Assembly (NCBI GenBank): GCA_016490735.1
Contig: JAEMWC010000367.1
Coordinates: 351,001-415,000, forward strand
Direction of reading: 5' to 3'
Length of the DNA: 64,000 nucleotides
Source of the DNA: Pachyseris speciosa
Taxonomy: Eukaryota; Cnidaria; Anthozoa; Scleractinia; Pachyseridae
The position numbers and the translations under genes are program-made. Every line of letters starts with the position of its first letter. The first letter of the stretch is position 1. The notes beneath the pieces were generated by a model that searched no databases, had not been told where the DNA came from, and saw only the letters and a program-made list of their open reading frames with translations. Positions 11,309 to 21,757 of the stretch are shown in pieces.

Positions 11309-11408
11309 AATCTATGTTTTAACCGCCAAATTTTTATAGTCTACGTCACACTATCAAATCCTTTCTACCCGTCAATCATTTCACGTCCAGTTTTAGTTTT
11401 ACTCTTCA
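11309..11408 (+). repeat. Dispersed repeat, copy 2 (other copy at 796-901)
   Basis: TGTTTTAACCGCCAAAT through TTTTAGTTTTACTCTTC aligns with 796-901. It again lies just upstream of a MITE of the TGAGGGGCTGGGGG family. Confidence 0.6.
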
Positions 11409-11472
11409 CAAATGTCCACATAATTCACGTATGAATATTAATACGGTACGCATACAAATGAGCTTAACTTCA

Positions 11473-11689
11473 TGAGGGGCTGGGGGTATAAACTGCCTAT
11501 GTGGAATTTTCGGCCGTTTTTTTTATTTCGCTTGGATTTGTCCAAATTTTTGCATGTGAACTGCAATTTGATTCAAAAATATTGTCCCGTATTTTTTTCA
11601 CCGATTTCTTTTTCGTTTTCGAGAAATAACGTATGCAAAACAAAAGCACCTAAAACTCTACATAGGCAGTTTATGCCCTCAGCCCTCCA
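11473..11689. mobile_element. MITE, same family as 7371-7589
   Basis: The 217-bp element begins TGAGGGGCTGGGGGTATAAA and ends GCAGTTTATGCCCTCAGCCC+TCCA. It is over 85% identical to the copy at 7371 by eye, including CGGCCGTTTTTT and the GTATGCAAAACA stretch. Non-coding. Confidence 0.85.
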
Positions 11690-12414
11690 ACTGAATTTCC
11701 CAGATTGTTTCAGATTATTCGACAGAAAACTTCACCTTATTGGCTTGTCAGCTAGAAAGCCTTATGTAGATATCAGTTTTTTTGTAAATGTTATGTGATG
11801 CTCAGATGAGATAAAAATAATTTTGTGTGATTTTCTTCACTTTAATTACATTTTTTACTTTGTTTACGTTTCACTTTCTGTTGCGCATGGGGTCCGGAGG
11901 CCTCCAGTCAAAATTTTAGTACACGCCGCCATTTAAATTTGTAGAGTTGAAGTTTCAGTTCTTATGAATAAAATGACCGCTCTTTCATGTAGTATAACTC
12001 CTTTATCAATTTGTAAAACCAAGACGGATTTTGAGCGGCTAAGCTCATTCAAAACAACATGCAAAGATGGGGTACGCAATGAGGATTAGAAACTATACTT
12101 TTTATAAGTTATTTTTACTTTTTACGCAGTCTTGAAGCTTTCAAAGTCTTCTAAATATTTGAGGAAGATGAATTCAATAAGGGCTTTTGCACACCCATAC
12201 TGATTCTTTGAAATTGTTTGAAATTTAGATTTATTTAATCTTTTACCGAATTTTCAAACTTTTCCAAAGTTCTTTAAATGTAAAGTGCTTAGATATTTTT
12301 GAATATCATTTTTTTGAAATAATTCCCCTAAAGGGTTGTTTGGGTGGACCATTAGGCAAAATTTGATTTTTCGAGATTGATTTGAGATTCTCGATATTTT
12401 CTGACATTGGCACT
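11690..12414. other. Intron, nothing recognised
   Basis: A+T-rich, no frames of interest and no repeat partner noticed in the window. Confidence 0.4.
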
Positions 12415-13140
12415 TAAGTAGTGGCCATAACTAGGATGAACGTACCCATATTCAATCTTTAATCCAAGTTCAAATGATTAGATGATTCTCAAATATTCAT
12501 TCTCATATATATGTTGTAGTTCAATTTTATCATTGGTTCAATTTTTATTTTCTTTTGTTCTTGTGTATGGTACTGTATGATAATGAGTGCAAAACAAAGG
12601 AAAATAAAAAATTGAACCGTAACATATACATCACTCACGAGGTTATTGCATACCAACAAAATGACCAGCTCCCAATTGGCTTGTTAGCTCAGGTGGTAGA
12701 GCAGTGCACCAGTATCACAGAGGTCATGAGTTCGACTCCTGTACAAGCCTGAATTGTTTTAGAGTTTTAGAGTAGAGTAGAGTTGTTTTTTCAGGCTTTG
12801 TTTTCACTACTGCTTAAGTAATGACCATAACTTCCACGAACATTCCCATAAAATGATTCATTCTTTTAATCCGCAGTTCAAATAATACTTTCATATAATT
12901 ATTCATTCTCATATTTTATATCCATTTTTCATGGGTATATTATTACCAACAAACTGACCAGCTCTCGGTTGGCTTGTTAGCTGAGCTCAGCAAAGGTAGA
13001 GCGCTGCACCAGTATTGCAGTTCGAATCCCGTACAAGCCTAAATATATGACATATAATTTTCAAATGCCTATATATGATTTGAAACATACGAATTTCACA
13101 TATTTGATAGATTCATTCTCATCCATATAAACCTGTTAAT
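12415..13140 (+). mobile_element. Two tandem tRNA-derived SINE-containing units
   Basis: Each unit has a constant 5' segment (CCATAACT..GAACGT.CCCATA, TTTAATCC.AGTTCAAAT, TCATTCTCATAT, ACCAACAAAATGACCAGCTC), then a tRNA-like head. Unit 1 has GGCTTGTTAGCTCAGGTGG and GGTCATGAGTTCGACTCCTG (12679-12747). Unit 2 has GGCTTGTTAGCTGAGCTCAG and AGTTCGAATCCCGTACAAGC. Unit 1 is followed by a CAGGCTTTGTTTTCACTACT tail leading directly into unit 2. A and B boxes are near consensus in unit 1; the acceptor stem is not tRNA-like. Confidence 0.75.
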
Positions 13141-13239
13141 GTGACAGTAAAACTTTCCACAAGTTTAAATTGAGTGTGATTCCATTTTCCAACTTCTAGC
13201 ATTTACTTTCTCTTTGTTCCGTTAAGCTGTAACTAGAGT

Positions 13240-13460
13240 ATCCTCTCGTAGCTCATGATTCTTAGGCCGCCCATACCCATCTCTGATTCCCAGATGGGAT
13301 ATCCTTGTCCAAAGAACAATGCCACTCTCTACTCTCTGCTAATCACAAATGGTGTCCTAACATGTAGCTTATGATTCTTAGGCCATCCATATGCATCCAT
13401 GACTGGAACAGAACAGCCTGATTCTCAGCTGGGGTACCTTTGTCCAAAGAGCCCCATATG
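13240..13460 (+). repeat. Diverged tandem duplication (about 115 bp)
   Basis: The motif set GTAGCTCATGATTCTTAGGC...GATTCCCAGATGGG...CCTTGTCCAAAGA at 13245 recurs at 13365 as GTAGCTTATGATTCTTAGGC...GATTCTCAGCTGGGG...CCTTTGTCCAAAGA. Non-coding. Confidence 0.6.
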
Positions 13461-13739
13461 TTTTTTCCCAATATGAAGCCTCCTCTTTAGGCCTTCCAAT
13501 GCCACTGTTTACTCTTTGCTAATCCTTGCCTCTATCATTGGCCTCAAAGGTTCTGTTATTGTTGCTACATGTACATGTATGTCAGATATTAACCGGCCAG
13601 ATGCAAAAATTAATAATAAGTCAATTCCAGGAAGTTGGGTGTTTCACGCTTTGAGGTCTGCTTCAATCTGTGATGGCCCCCTGCTACGTAGCTGATTCTA
13701 TTCCTGACAGCAACATTCCATTACCTCCGCCCAGTTAGG

Positions 13740-13860
13740 CCCATGATGGCCAGGTGGTAGGAGCTCTGGACTGCAAGGTTGTAAGTTCAAACCACAGACC
13801 GGACCACAAAAAAGGCTCCTAAACTAACTGGTAAGATCATGCTGGCTGTGTTCTCTGTGC
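13740..13860 (+). mobile_element. Second type of tRNA-derived SINE head
   Basis: GATGGCCAGGTGGTAGGAGC (A-box-like) and GGTTGTAAGTTCAAACCAC (B-box-like) have tRNA spacing, but there is no closed acceptor stem. It differs from the GGCTTGTTAGCTCAG family. It may head a longer SINE whose body runs on towards 14200. Confidence 0.45.
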
Positions 13861-14898
13861 TCAGATTATTGCATCATTAGGTGTGACGTTGGATCGTTGA
13901 CCTTATCACCTTTACAAGCAAAGCTAGAATATCTGAAAACGAAACCACACATTGTTCGTTGTTCGCAAAAAGTGGCAAACATGTTTCCCAGCCCTGTGGT
14001 CAGGTCTGTTTCATCTCAGGATTAAGTGGAGTCTTGACGATAGGCTAACCCCATATCCCTGCACAAGGCCTAACAGTTGGTTGTGGAACCAACAGTCCAG
14101 TGGATGGAGGTAGCCCATAAAGCTCCCGCTTGAGTAGTTAGGACAATGTAGCAGTAGAATGTTGGCTTGTCAATGCTGAAATGGCAATTAAATCAGTTGA
14201 GGGGCAGACTGCGCTCCAATGTCTCTTGAGCACCCTCTTCGCGTGAATGTCATGTTCCTCCTTGTGTTGCAGACAGTGTACCATTAAAGCACATTTTTAT
14301 CTCGATAAAATGGTAGGGACAACTATCTGAAACTTACATTGGTATTGCAAATTGGTCTAAAGCTGAAATAACGCAAAACAACAATCCATTGTGTCTGAGC
14401 GAGGGAAAGTTTATACAGGTAATTGTTCCCTGGCCATCATTGGAACGACTTGCATGTCCTGAAAAAGATTTTGAGAATCCTTAGGATTAATACCTGTGTG
14501 TTAAAGTGGTGAGATGGCCTCAACCACCATTGTATTCATTTCTTTATTCTTTGTTACCACAAAAAGTGGGACGAAACTATTAGCATGGTAAATTTACGTT
14601 GTCATATTCCACCTTTTGGTGTTGTCCCAGCCGAAACTGAATGGGATCGGAGGGAAAACTGATGGCAGCTTCCAATTAATTCAGTTGACACTCTATCATT
14701 AATTATTGTTGCTAGCTCAAGGTGCGGGGGTGGGGCACCAGCAGCTCTCTTCATTGATAAGTCACAAAATAAACATTAACTTAAGACTGTCATTCTCGTC
14801 AGTGGATTTCAATCTTGGTGAAGTGCACGCCAGAGACACCGTCACTAATCTCTGAAAGATTATTCATCCTTAATAACAAAGAGACCTAATCTGAACAC
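13861..14898. other. Intron, nothing coding recognised
   Basis: Mixed sequence including a GGTCAGGTCTGTTTCATCTC-like stretch that may be SINE or LINE tail. No conserved frame. Confidence 0.4.
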
Positions 14899-16050
14899 CC
14901 AGTTGGGTAGTCTCCTACGCAGCCGTTCTTTGTCTCGTCACGCATATCCGGCTGCTGAAAACCGAACCACATTCCTTTCCCTTTGTGTTTGCGGTCTAAA
15001 CGAATTAACCAATCAGGTATCACAAAAATGGCAATGACGTCAGAGGAAACAGCATGCTTTTCATTCTGTCAGCGATGTCATGGACTCCGGTCATGAATGG
15101 AACAATTCCTAAGAAGATTGTCCATAGTGTTTGACGTGATCATCGCCGTCGGCAATGCAAGTCACGATAAATACTGATAAAGGCAAAAGTTCACTCAATT
15201 GTCAACAAATAATTCAATCGTTGTGGATGTGAGGTGTTTTTCAAACAGCAGCAAATTGTTTCATTTGCAGTAGACGCTATCTGTAAATGATGTGGCCGGG
15301 TATTCTGTAATCTGGCCCAGAAATGTTTGCTACAAGCGGTTGACAGTTCCAACGGGCTTCGTAAAAAGAAATTCAACGAGAAAGTGAGAAGTCTTCAGTA
15401 AAAGGGAACCTCCAAGAGCAAAGCGATTCCTACGAGCTACAGAAGAGATACGAAATATTCCCGATGGAGAGACTGTCCGCGAAAACGTTTCCGTGACTGA
15501 CGAAGCGAAAGCATCTAAATCCCTGCAATTTGGCAAAGGCAAAGCTAGCACTCGTATTTCTTCTCCTATTGACTCCTAAAAGCGGGACTAGGGCGCCTAT
15601 GACTTACGTTCCTGGCTTCCTATCTCCGATTCAAAGACACGCGGCCTACAATCTCGTGTTGAGTGTATTACCAAATCAAAATATGACAAGTCCCGAAAAA
15701 GATTGTCACATTCATTTCGTCCACGATTAACCTCCACACCAACGTGTCTACTCGGAAACAAAGTCAAGTGCAATTATTGGTAAAGATCTAGTATCGTAGT
15801 AAAAACGTAAACAAAATGCACTCCACTGTAGTCCATTGTTAGCGCACGCTGGACACCTATATAAACTAGGCTGTGATTGGATGTACGCCGAACTGAGGAA
15901 TTGGCGCGTACACTTTCCAGAAAATGGAAGGCTGATCCTGATTGGCTAATAGTCGGGAAAGGAATGTGGTTCGGTTTTCCGCAGCCATTAGTGGCGAGGA
16001 GCGTTGCGTGACGAGACAAAGAACGGCTGCCTAGCAGACTACCAGTTGGG
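14899..16050. mobile_element. Non-autonomous TIR transposon with 9-bp target-site duplication
   Basis: The element runs from 14908 to 16041 (1134 bp). The left terminus TAGTCTCCTACGCAGCCG is mirrored by CGGCTGCCTAGCAGACTA at the right end, and complementarity continues for about 100 bp (TTCTTTGTCTCGTCACGC; AACCGAACCACATTCCTTTC). The 9-bp direct repeat CCAGTTGGG lies immediately outside both ends (14899-14907 and 16042-16050). An 8-9-bp duplication points to a hAT- or P-like integration mechanism (inference). No transposase is found inside; small frames at 15190-15730 resemble nothing known. Confidence 0.85.
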
Positions 16051-16922
16051 ATATCTTTAGTTAAGACATTTATATTGCAGTCCTTACTGATTTTGTTGCA
16101 TTTTGATTTGCAAAAGAGTATCCCAAACCTGTTGTCCTTCAGTCATTTTCAACCTCTTGTTACCTTGCAGTATTGGTTTTTGTCCTATCTTTGGAATTGT
16201 TTGCAAACACCTTGTGGCTAAACCAAAATTAAAATTCCCTGACGTTTTACTAACCTTGAACACACTCTTTGTCTCCCCAACTTTTCCCTCATGGCCAGGG
16301 CCGCAGCTACCTGTACGCATGGACGCAGATGCGTGGCTGAATAAGTCTAAAAAAATGAAATAAAGTAAAGTAATAATAAATTAATAAAAAAGAACTAATA
16401 AATGAAAGAATAATAATAAAAAAAACAATTTGCTTCTATTCACTAAAATCTGCATGCTTGCTAAAAATGTTTTCTATAAAACAGTGGACAGTGTTTTTCT
16501 ACATCTGAATGTCGGTTTCCATGGGGAAGAAACGTGACTCATTGGTAGACCGAATGGTCCAAAAAGGCAGGAAAATAGCAAGCAGAGAGCAAAAGGGATG
16601 GTAAAGAGTTCACGTGTTGTGGTCACCTTGTTTAATAGCCTTGAATCGGCCTGTCTTCGGAGGAGGGTCTAGAAAAATTTGGGACTTGGGGAGGGGGTGC
16701 CGGGAGAAGGGGGCTTTGGAAAATTGTACGTACCTTTGGAAGAATCCTGGCTACACCCTTGATGGTGGCAACCTTGTGTTACATTACTTGTACCAATCAG
16801 TATGGTGGTGTTAGTTACCTTTTCCAAATCTGTGGAATCTTTTACACCAAACGGATAAATTGACACTGGAATTAATTGCATCATCGACAACTGACATGCT
16901 AAAAATTATTTTCTCCTTTCAG
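16051..16922. other. Intron, nothing recognised
   Basis: Non-coding, with an (AATAA)-rich segment near 16360-16430 and a G-rich segment near 16660-16710. Confidence 0.45.
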
Positions 16923-17171
16923 TTCCACCTAAACTGGACCCTGACCTCAAAAATAAATCTGTTCCATTACACACTACATTTATGATGAAGTGCATCATGG
17001 ATGGTTTTCCATCACCAGCAGTAAATTGGACCAAGAATGGAGCACTTCTCCCAAAGGCCAGCAATGTGGTTACCATCAATAATGCTTCCTTTGATGATGC
17101 AGGCCTGTATGGATACAGTGCTCAAAACTGGGTCGGGAAAGTGACAAAAACTGTCTGGATTGATGTCACAG
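16923..17171 (+). CDS. Ig-domain exon 3, second canonical cysteine lost
   Basis: Acceptor TTCTCCTTTCAG, donor CACAG|GTAGGC, phase 1 in and out, 249 bp. The domain shows Cys in MMKCIMDG, Trp in AVNWTKNG and the DDAG.Y motif. However, the Cys expected two residues after that Tyr is Tyr: it reads DDAGLYGYSAQN where DAGLY.C is expected. A single G-to-A change (TGC to TAC) explains it. Without this Cys the intrasheet disulphide cannot form, unusual for an I-set receptor domain. With the frameshifts and stops downstream, this fits a gene under relaxed selection. The reading frame itself is open. Confidence 0.75.
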
Positions 17172-18143
17172 GTAGGCTGTCGGTTAACTCTATGCATGGT
17201 TTGATACAGCCATAGATTTAAGCCAATAAGAAGTCAAGAGTGAATTAATAAGGAAACCGCAGCCAGTTAATGAATGAATCAAATCAAACTGTCTAACATG
17301 AAACACAATAAACTGAGCTAACAATGTGCTCACACTGCTTATTCTAATTCTTTTGCTGTATGGGTTTGTTGGCCTCAAAACATTCCTCCTTAGTTGTCGT
17401 AATCTCAAGAATGCCGGGATGCAGACGCCATGAAACACAAAGGATAAAAACATCCCTTGTGAAGGCCCTTGTTAGATTGTGCTAAGCACTAAGTGAGGTT
17501 GCTGTGTTGCAGCATGGTACTTATCTCTGCCAGTGCAGTAATTGTCATGAGGGACTAGTGACCACTCGGAATAACATGTTTGTTTGTTTTTTTTTTTTTT
17601 TTTTCACATGAGATCTTTGTTGACAGTCAGTTCTTCGAACACTATTTATGCGGGTATTTTTTTCAACAAGTCAATATGCATGTCCTGGCAATGATCACTT
17701 CCTCATTCTTTATTTTGGGGAGAAATTGGTTTAATTGGTAAATATTCCAGTGCTTTGCTCTCGTCCAAGCTTGTTTTGTCCATGTAACTTTCCAAAACTG
17801 TGTGATCGGCATTTTTGTTACTTTTATGGATTGATCTTCTCTCTTCAACAAACCACACCATTTGTAGTCTTTTCAGTCACTTTTAACACCACTTTTATTC
17901 CTGCTGACTCAACTGACTGACACAACTGACTCAGTGGGTCTCTGAAATTAAAGGTATAAGCTGTAATTTTCTAGTTGGACTGCAATTCAAGAACTTTCTG
18001 TACGTTCACGTCCCTTGATTGAGTTGTTACCTAATGATGTAAATCTGAGCTCATCAGGCAATTTTTCATTGTACTGTATATTTAGGCTGTTGTGACTGAT
18101 ATTGTAGTTATTGACTGGCTGAATTTTCTTCTCGTTTGTTCAG
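17172..18143. other. Intron between Ig exons 3 and 4
   Basis: Non-coding. Contains poly-T at 17586-17603. No repeats recognised. Confidence 0.5.
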
Positions 18144-18418
18144 TTTCTCCTCAGGTTTCTGTGTCTCCAAAAAACCAAACTGTTCCTGAGGGCCAAGGTA
18201 CCAACATTAGCTGCAAGGCCACTGGTGTCCCAAAGCCAAAAACAACCTGGAAATTTGAGGGTGGAGACCTTCCTTCAGGTGTCAGTGTGAGCACTACTGA
18301 GGAGGAATCTCTCCTTAAGCTGCGAAATGCAACAAAAGGAATGGAAGGAGTTTACAGGTGCGACGCAACAAACAAAGCCGACTCAGCAAGTTCAACTGTC
18401 ACAGTTCATGTGTTAACT
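18144..18418 (+). CDS. Ig-domain exon 4
   Basis: Acceptor TTCTCGTTTGTTCAG at 18143, entering in phase 1 (VSPQVSVSPKNQTVPEGQG). The I-set Ig domain is intact: Cys in NISCKATG, Trp in TTWKFEGG, then GVYRCDATN and SSTVTVHV. The 3' boundary is uncertain. GT dinucleotides at 18410 and 18419 leave phase 0, whereas the next exon at 18566 expects phase 1. I chose TAACT|GTAACA. The mismatch may be another sign that splicing of this gene is degraded. Function as part of a receptor ectodomain is inferred from the downstream transmembrane and kinase exons. Confidence 0.7.
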
Positions 18419-18565
18419 GTAACAAGCCATTTTCAGTTTCTAAGTTATGTCCATCACTCTCAAATGTAATTGTCATGTTTATGAGTCATAATATACTACT
18501 TTTCAATGGCGTTAATTCTCTCAGTTCTCTATATCTATCTGTTATCATGTAAATCCAAAGTGCAG

Positions 18566-18839
18566 AAAAACCCAGTGCCGAAGTTGGTCCCAATCCACAC
18601 CCCACATTGATGAAAGGTGATGAGCTCAAAACTGACTTGCAAAGTCAGTGAATCTACGTCAGAGATCAAGTGGAAGAAAGACGATGGCCCAGTTATATCA
18701 AAAGCTCTTATAAGGAATGATGACAAGATGAGCACTCTTGTTATTGAAAACGTTGACACCGATGACAGCGGTGATTATTCTTGTGAGGCACACAACAAAG
18801 CAGGCTCTGTGTCATCCACTGTGGAGATCAGAGTGAGAG
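18566..18839 (+). pseudogene. Ig-domain exon 5a, +1 frameshift
   Basis: Acceptor AAAGTGCAG, donor GAGAG|GTGAGA, 274 bp, one base more than a phase-1/phase-1 exon allows. The extra base is in the A run at 18628-18631, where the tandem copy has CTCAAACTGACTTGC. Downstream of it the Ig domain reads well: Cys in LTCKVS, Trp in EIKWKKDD, DSGDYSCEAHN. If transcribed as shown, the frame would be lost before the first Cys. A homopolymer error in the assembly is the main alternative. Confidence 0.75.
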
Positions 18840-19133
18840 GTGAGATAGTGTTTGTTGGAAAACCGTTTTAATTAGTTTCATGTTCATTAAAGACAGGAGC
18901 AGTTCCCACAGCTTGTTATATTGCAAATGTACATTAAGGTAAACAGTTGTATTGTTTCATATGTTAACAATTATTGTTCAGTGGTAAGTCATTAAGTCTA
19001 CATACATGTACATGTAGGAGAGTTATATTCATGTATCTAATAATTAAGAGAACTACTTTTATACTACTTTTCAATGGCATTAATTCTCTCAGTTCTCTAT
19101 ATCTATCTGTTATCATGTAAATCTAAACTGCAG

Positions 19134-19404
19134 ATAAACCCACTGCCGAAGTTGGTCGCAATCAACACCCCACATTGATCAAAGGTGATAAGCTCAAACT
19201 GACTTGCAAAGTCAGTAACACTCATCAGAGATCAAGTGGAAGAAAGACGATAAACCAGTTAAATCAAAAGCTCTTATAACAAATGATGACAAGATGAGCA
19301 CTCTTGTTATTGAAAACGTTGACACCGATGACAGCGATAATTATTCTTGTGAGGCACACAATGAAGCAGGTTCTGCATCATCCACTGTTGAGGTCAGAGT
19401 GAGA
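19134..19404 (+). pseudogene. Ig-domain exon 5b (duplicate), -1 frameshift and altered donor
   Basis: This is the second copy of exon 5. The first half is in frame, with the Cys (KLTCKVS), where copy 5a is broken. It then loses a base around 19217-19224, just before the EIKW block that 5a preserves. One G at the donor is also lost (GTGAGA|GTGAGA instead of GAGAG|GTGAGA). The 271-bp length equals the 273 expected minus two. So the two copies are broken at different places; neither alone encodes an intact domain. DSDNYSCEAHNEAGS at the end identifies it as an I-set Ig. Confidence 0.75.
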
Positions 19405-19574
19405 GTGAGATAGTGTTTGTTGAAAAACCGTTTTAGTTTCATGTTCATTAAAGACAGGAGCAGTTCCCACAACTTGTTATATTGCAAATGTACATTAAGG
19501 TAAACAGTTGTATAGTTTCATGTGTTAACAATTGTTCAGTAGTAAGTCCTTAAGTCAATATAGGAGAGTTATAT

Positions 19575-20110
19575 GTAGTTTTAGTTGAATCTATAATCTT
19601 GAAGCAGTCAACTGAGCATTTGCGTTTACAACTAGGTGAATCGTTCAGGTGTTTGAAAACATGAGAATTTTTGGCAATTGAGAGATGGTCTCTTACCCTG
19701 GTTGTAAAGTGGCGTGACGTCTCGCCAATGTAACGGGAGTTACATCCCGCACAAGTAAATTGATACACAACCAGAGATTTTAACGCATCTGGAATAGAAT
19801 CTTTGAAACTGAAAAAATTCTTGATTTTGGAAGAAGAAAAAACAATTCTGATGTCTATATCTTTGCAATAAACGTTCAACAAGCGTTTTAGTTTTTTTGC
19901 GAGCGACGGTAGAGAAATCACCCACAAATGGCAGTTTGAAGTATTGAATACCTGTAGTGTTTTCCCCAGTGGTAGAAGGGTTGTTTTGAATTGGTCTAGA
20001 AGACAATTTGTTTTTATACTTCTCAATGATCTTATCTATGAGATGGCTAGGAAAGGAGTTGTGTTGAAGTGTTGTAGATAGCTGTTGAAGATCTTTTCCC
20101 ACCCAGTGGT
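19575..20110 (-). pseudogene. Penelope-like element C-terminal fragment (GIY-YIG endonuclease)
   Basis: On the minus strand the fragment begins with a conserved pre-GIY-YIG segment (DLQQLSTTLQHNSFPSHLID). It continues into a GIY-YIG nuclease domain: SLVVYQFTCAGC then RYIGETSRHFTTRVRDHLS, with FKHL following. This domain is fused to the C-terminus of reverse transcriptase in Penelope-like elements, where it nicks target DNA. A frameshift lies near 19885-19905 in a run of A/T. The reverse transcriptase is absent, so the copy is 5'-truncated. It inserted in the intron between the duplicated Ig exons and the transmembrane exon, antisense to the receptor. Confidence 0.8.
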
Positions 20111-20478
20111 GGTGTTGTTGATTTTTAAAATTCTGTCAACCAAAGTGTAAATCAGACCAACTTATACCTAAAGCAAGTAAAACTAAGGAAATTAGTAAGA
20201 AGCCCAGTGTAAGTGCTCTTGTGATATATTGAAGTGATACAAGAAGCTTCCGAGTTATTCACAAGAACTTCCAGAAAGGGGAGTTTCCCATTGAGTTGAG
20301 TTTCATAGGGCTTCATTTAAAATCAGACATTTTACATATTTGTACACTGCTTAAATTAAGGATGACCTGCACCACCAGAGTACAATGTACCAATCTCGGA
20401 ATATACAGTACAGTGTACATCTAGACCTTTGCTTAACTTGTCTAGAGGCTAATGTCTTATGTCTGGTGTCCTTTACAG
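20111..20478. other. Intron 5' of the transmembrane exon
   Basis: Non-coding; no Ig domain or kinase text in any frame. Confidence 0.5.
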
Positions 20479-20583
20479 CTACTAAAGAGAAGATATTTGA
20501 GTGGTATTAAACTGTTGGTCCTCTGTCTGCTGTCATCATCACTGCACTTGTCATATGGTACATCTGCAAATGTCGCATGACAG
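20479..20583 (+). pseudogene. Transmembrane exon with in-frame TAA just before the helix
   Basis: Acceptor GTGTCCTTTACAG, donor ATGACAG|GTATGG, 105 bp, phase 1 at both ends and thus compatible with Ig and kinase exons. The frame reads KEKIFEWY, then TAA (20508-20510). Next comes a typical single-pass helix, TVGPLSAVIITALVIWY, and a basic stop-transfer tail CKCR. The stop falls exactly at the outer face of the membrane. Read literally it would release a soluble ectodomain. With the broken Ig and kinase exons it is more simply one of several pseudogene lesions. Confidence 0.8.
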
Positions 20584-20736
20584 GTATGGTGAGCTGTGAT
20601 TTTCAAATGGCAGTTTAGGTGAATTTTGAGCCGTGAACTGCAGTAAAAATAACAGTGTTTTGCCTTGGAACACTTGCTCTTATAGTTGCCACACAAGGAA
20701 TGGTTGTTGAAACTCGCACTTAATGTATAGGTTGCT

Positions 20737-21006
20737 TTATTCAATATTCACATACTGACACAAACTACCAACCTCGATGTTGACGCAATCTTCAACACTA
20801 ATTAAGCCTCTGCCTCCCTGTGATCTCTTGACATATAGCCTGTCTACATCTGCTTGAGGGTGAAGCGATCTATAAATCGTTAACAGCTTCCTTGTTTTTC
20901 TATCCAGTGCCCTTAGTTCATCCTTACTCCATCTGATGATACCCGCGCCATATCGTATCAATGAAACTGCTCTTGAATTAATCGCGCTCACAATATTTCC
21001 GCCGTT
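20737..21006 (-). pseudogene. LINE reverse-transcriptase C-terminal fragment
   Basis: The minus strand reads AINSRAVSLIRYGAGIIRW..ELRALDRKTRKLLTIY..LHPQADVDRLYVKR and GGRGLISVEDCVNIE. This block is typical of the region after the palm domain in cnidarian R2/NeSL-like LINEs (family placement from memory of the motif, moderate certainty). It is bounded by an (AAT)n tract at its 5' side, so it is a short truncated copy. Confidence 0.65.
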
Positions 21007-21014
21007 AAATTTTG

Positions 21015-21056
<42 letters not shown>

Positions 21057-21081
21057 GTTGTTTGTTGTTGTTGTTGTTGTC
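21015..21081. repeat. (ATT)n followed by (GTT)n microsatellite
   Basis: About 13 ATT units and then about 8 TTG/GTT units. It abuts the LINE fragment. Confidence 0.95.
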
Positions 21082-21419
21082 GTTACAGTTAATTCTCTTC
21101 ATATACCAAGCACGAAAAGTTATCGTTCGTCAGCGAACGATAATATGCATAGCAAATGTTAAAGGGTTAATAACCCTATACGCAACAAGCGGAATCGGAA
21201 GAATTGTCTCATCACACTCAAGAAAACAGAAAAGCAGGAAATTTTGCTCGCGTTTTGTTCGACGGACTAAGAAAAAAAGAGAGACTGCTCGTAGTCTAGA
21301 TATCCAGAGGTCACTAAACCAATTGCAAACCTGGATTATATACTTTTCATACTCAATGTACAAATAAATAAATTGATGGACATGGATATGATGAGTTTTA
21401 TGACATTAACATTTAACAG
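21082..21419. other. Intron, no kinase N-lobe found
   Basis: I looked in all frames for the glycine loop, VAIK lysine, HRD and DFG motifs and found none. A 9-bp perfect inverted repeat TATCGTTCG/CGAACGATA with a TCAG loop lies at 21121-21142. Confidence 0.55.
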
Positions 21420-21516
21420 GGGGTATTCCATACCCGGGCTGGACTGAAGGCAAAACAATTGCAGAAATAAAAAAGGGCTACCGCATGCCAAAACCCGAAC
21501 ACATCGACGACACCCT
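21420..21516 (+). CDS. Tyrosine-kinase C-lobe exon (receptor tyrosine kinase)
   Basis: Acceptor CATTTAACAG, donor ACACCCT|GTAAGT, 97 bp, phase 1 in and phase 2 out. The translation GGIPYPGW, then IAEIKKGYRMPKPEHIDDTL, matches subdomains X-XI of receptor tyrosine kinases of the FGFR/PDGFR/RET type, where G..PYPG and G.RM..P are hallmarks. It codes for the C-lobe helices after the activation segment. The adjoining 5' kinase exons (ATP site, HRD loop, DFG) are not found between 20584 and 21419, so the catalytic core is missing from this locus. Phase 2 fits the next exon at 22190. Confidence 0.8.
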
Positions 21517-21757
21517 GTAAGTTCTTGTTGCTTCTTAGGACTGCCTAGAAAATGAGGGTGTGCTATCAGCTTCTGAATTCTATGATTGCAGTAAATGCCT
21601 ACTCATGACGCCACCTTATAATGAGCAACTTACATGTGTGTTAGTCCTTATTCTTACTGAAAAGACCACCATGGCTCTACGAGATATATTTCAAGTTATA
21701 ATAAAACTGTTTTGGGTCTCGGCGTGCGATTGAGAAAACTCCCAAAAAGGCGTATCT

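Larger units (their letters stand above)
18495..19580 (+). repeat. Tandem segmental duplication containing Ig exon 5
   Basis: Unit 1 (about 18495-19050) and unit 2 (about 19058-19580) align end to end. Both start TACTACTTTTCAATGGC and share the acceptor region TATCTATCTGTTATCATG, the Ig exon, and downstream intron text (GACAGGAGCAGTTCCCACA, GTACATTAAGGTAAACAGTT). Identity is roughly 90% by eye, so duplication is fairly recent. Confidence 0.85.

Noticed and set aside
12679..12747. Functional tRNA gene
   Set aside because: A and B boxes are good, but there is no acceptor stem, and near-identical copies with a constant flank show it is a SINE.
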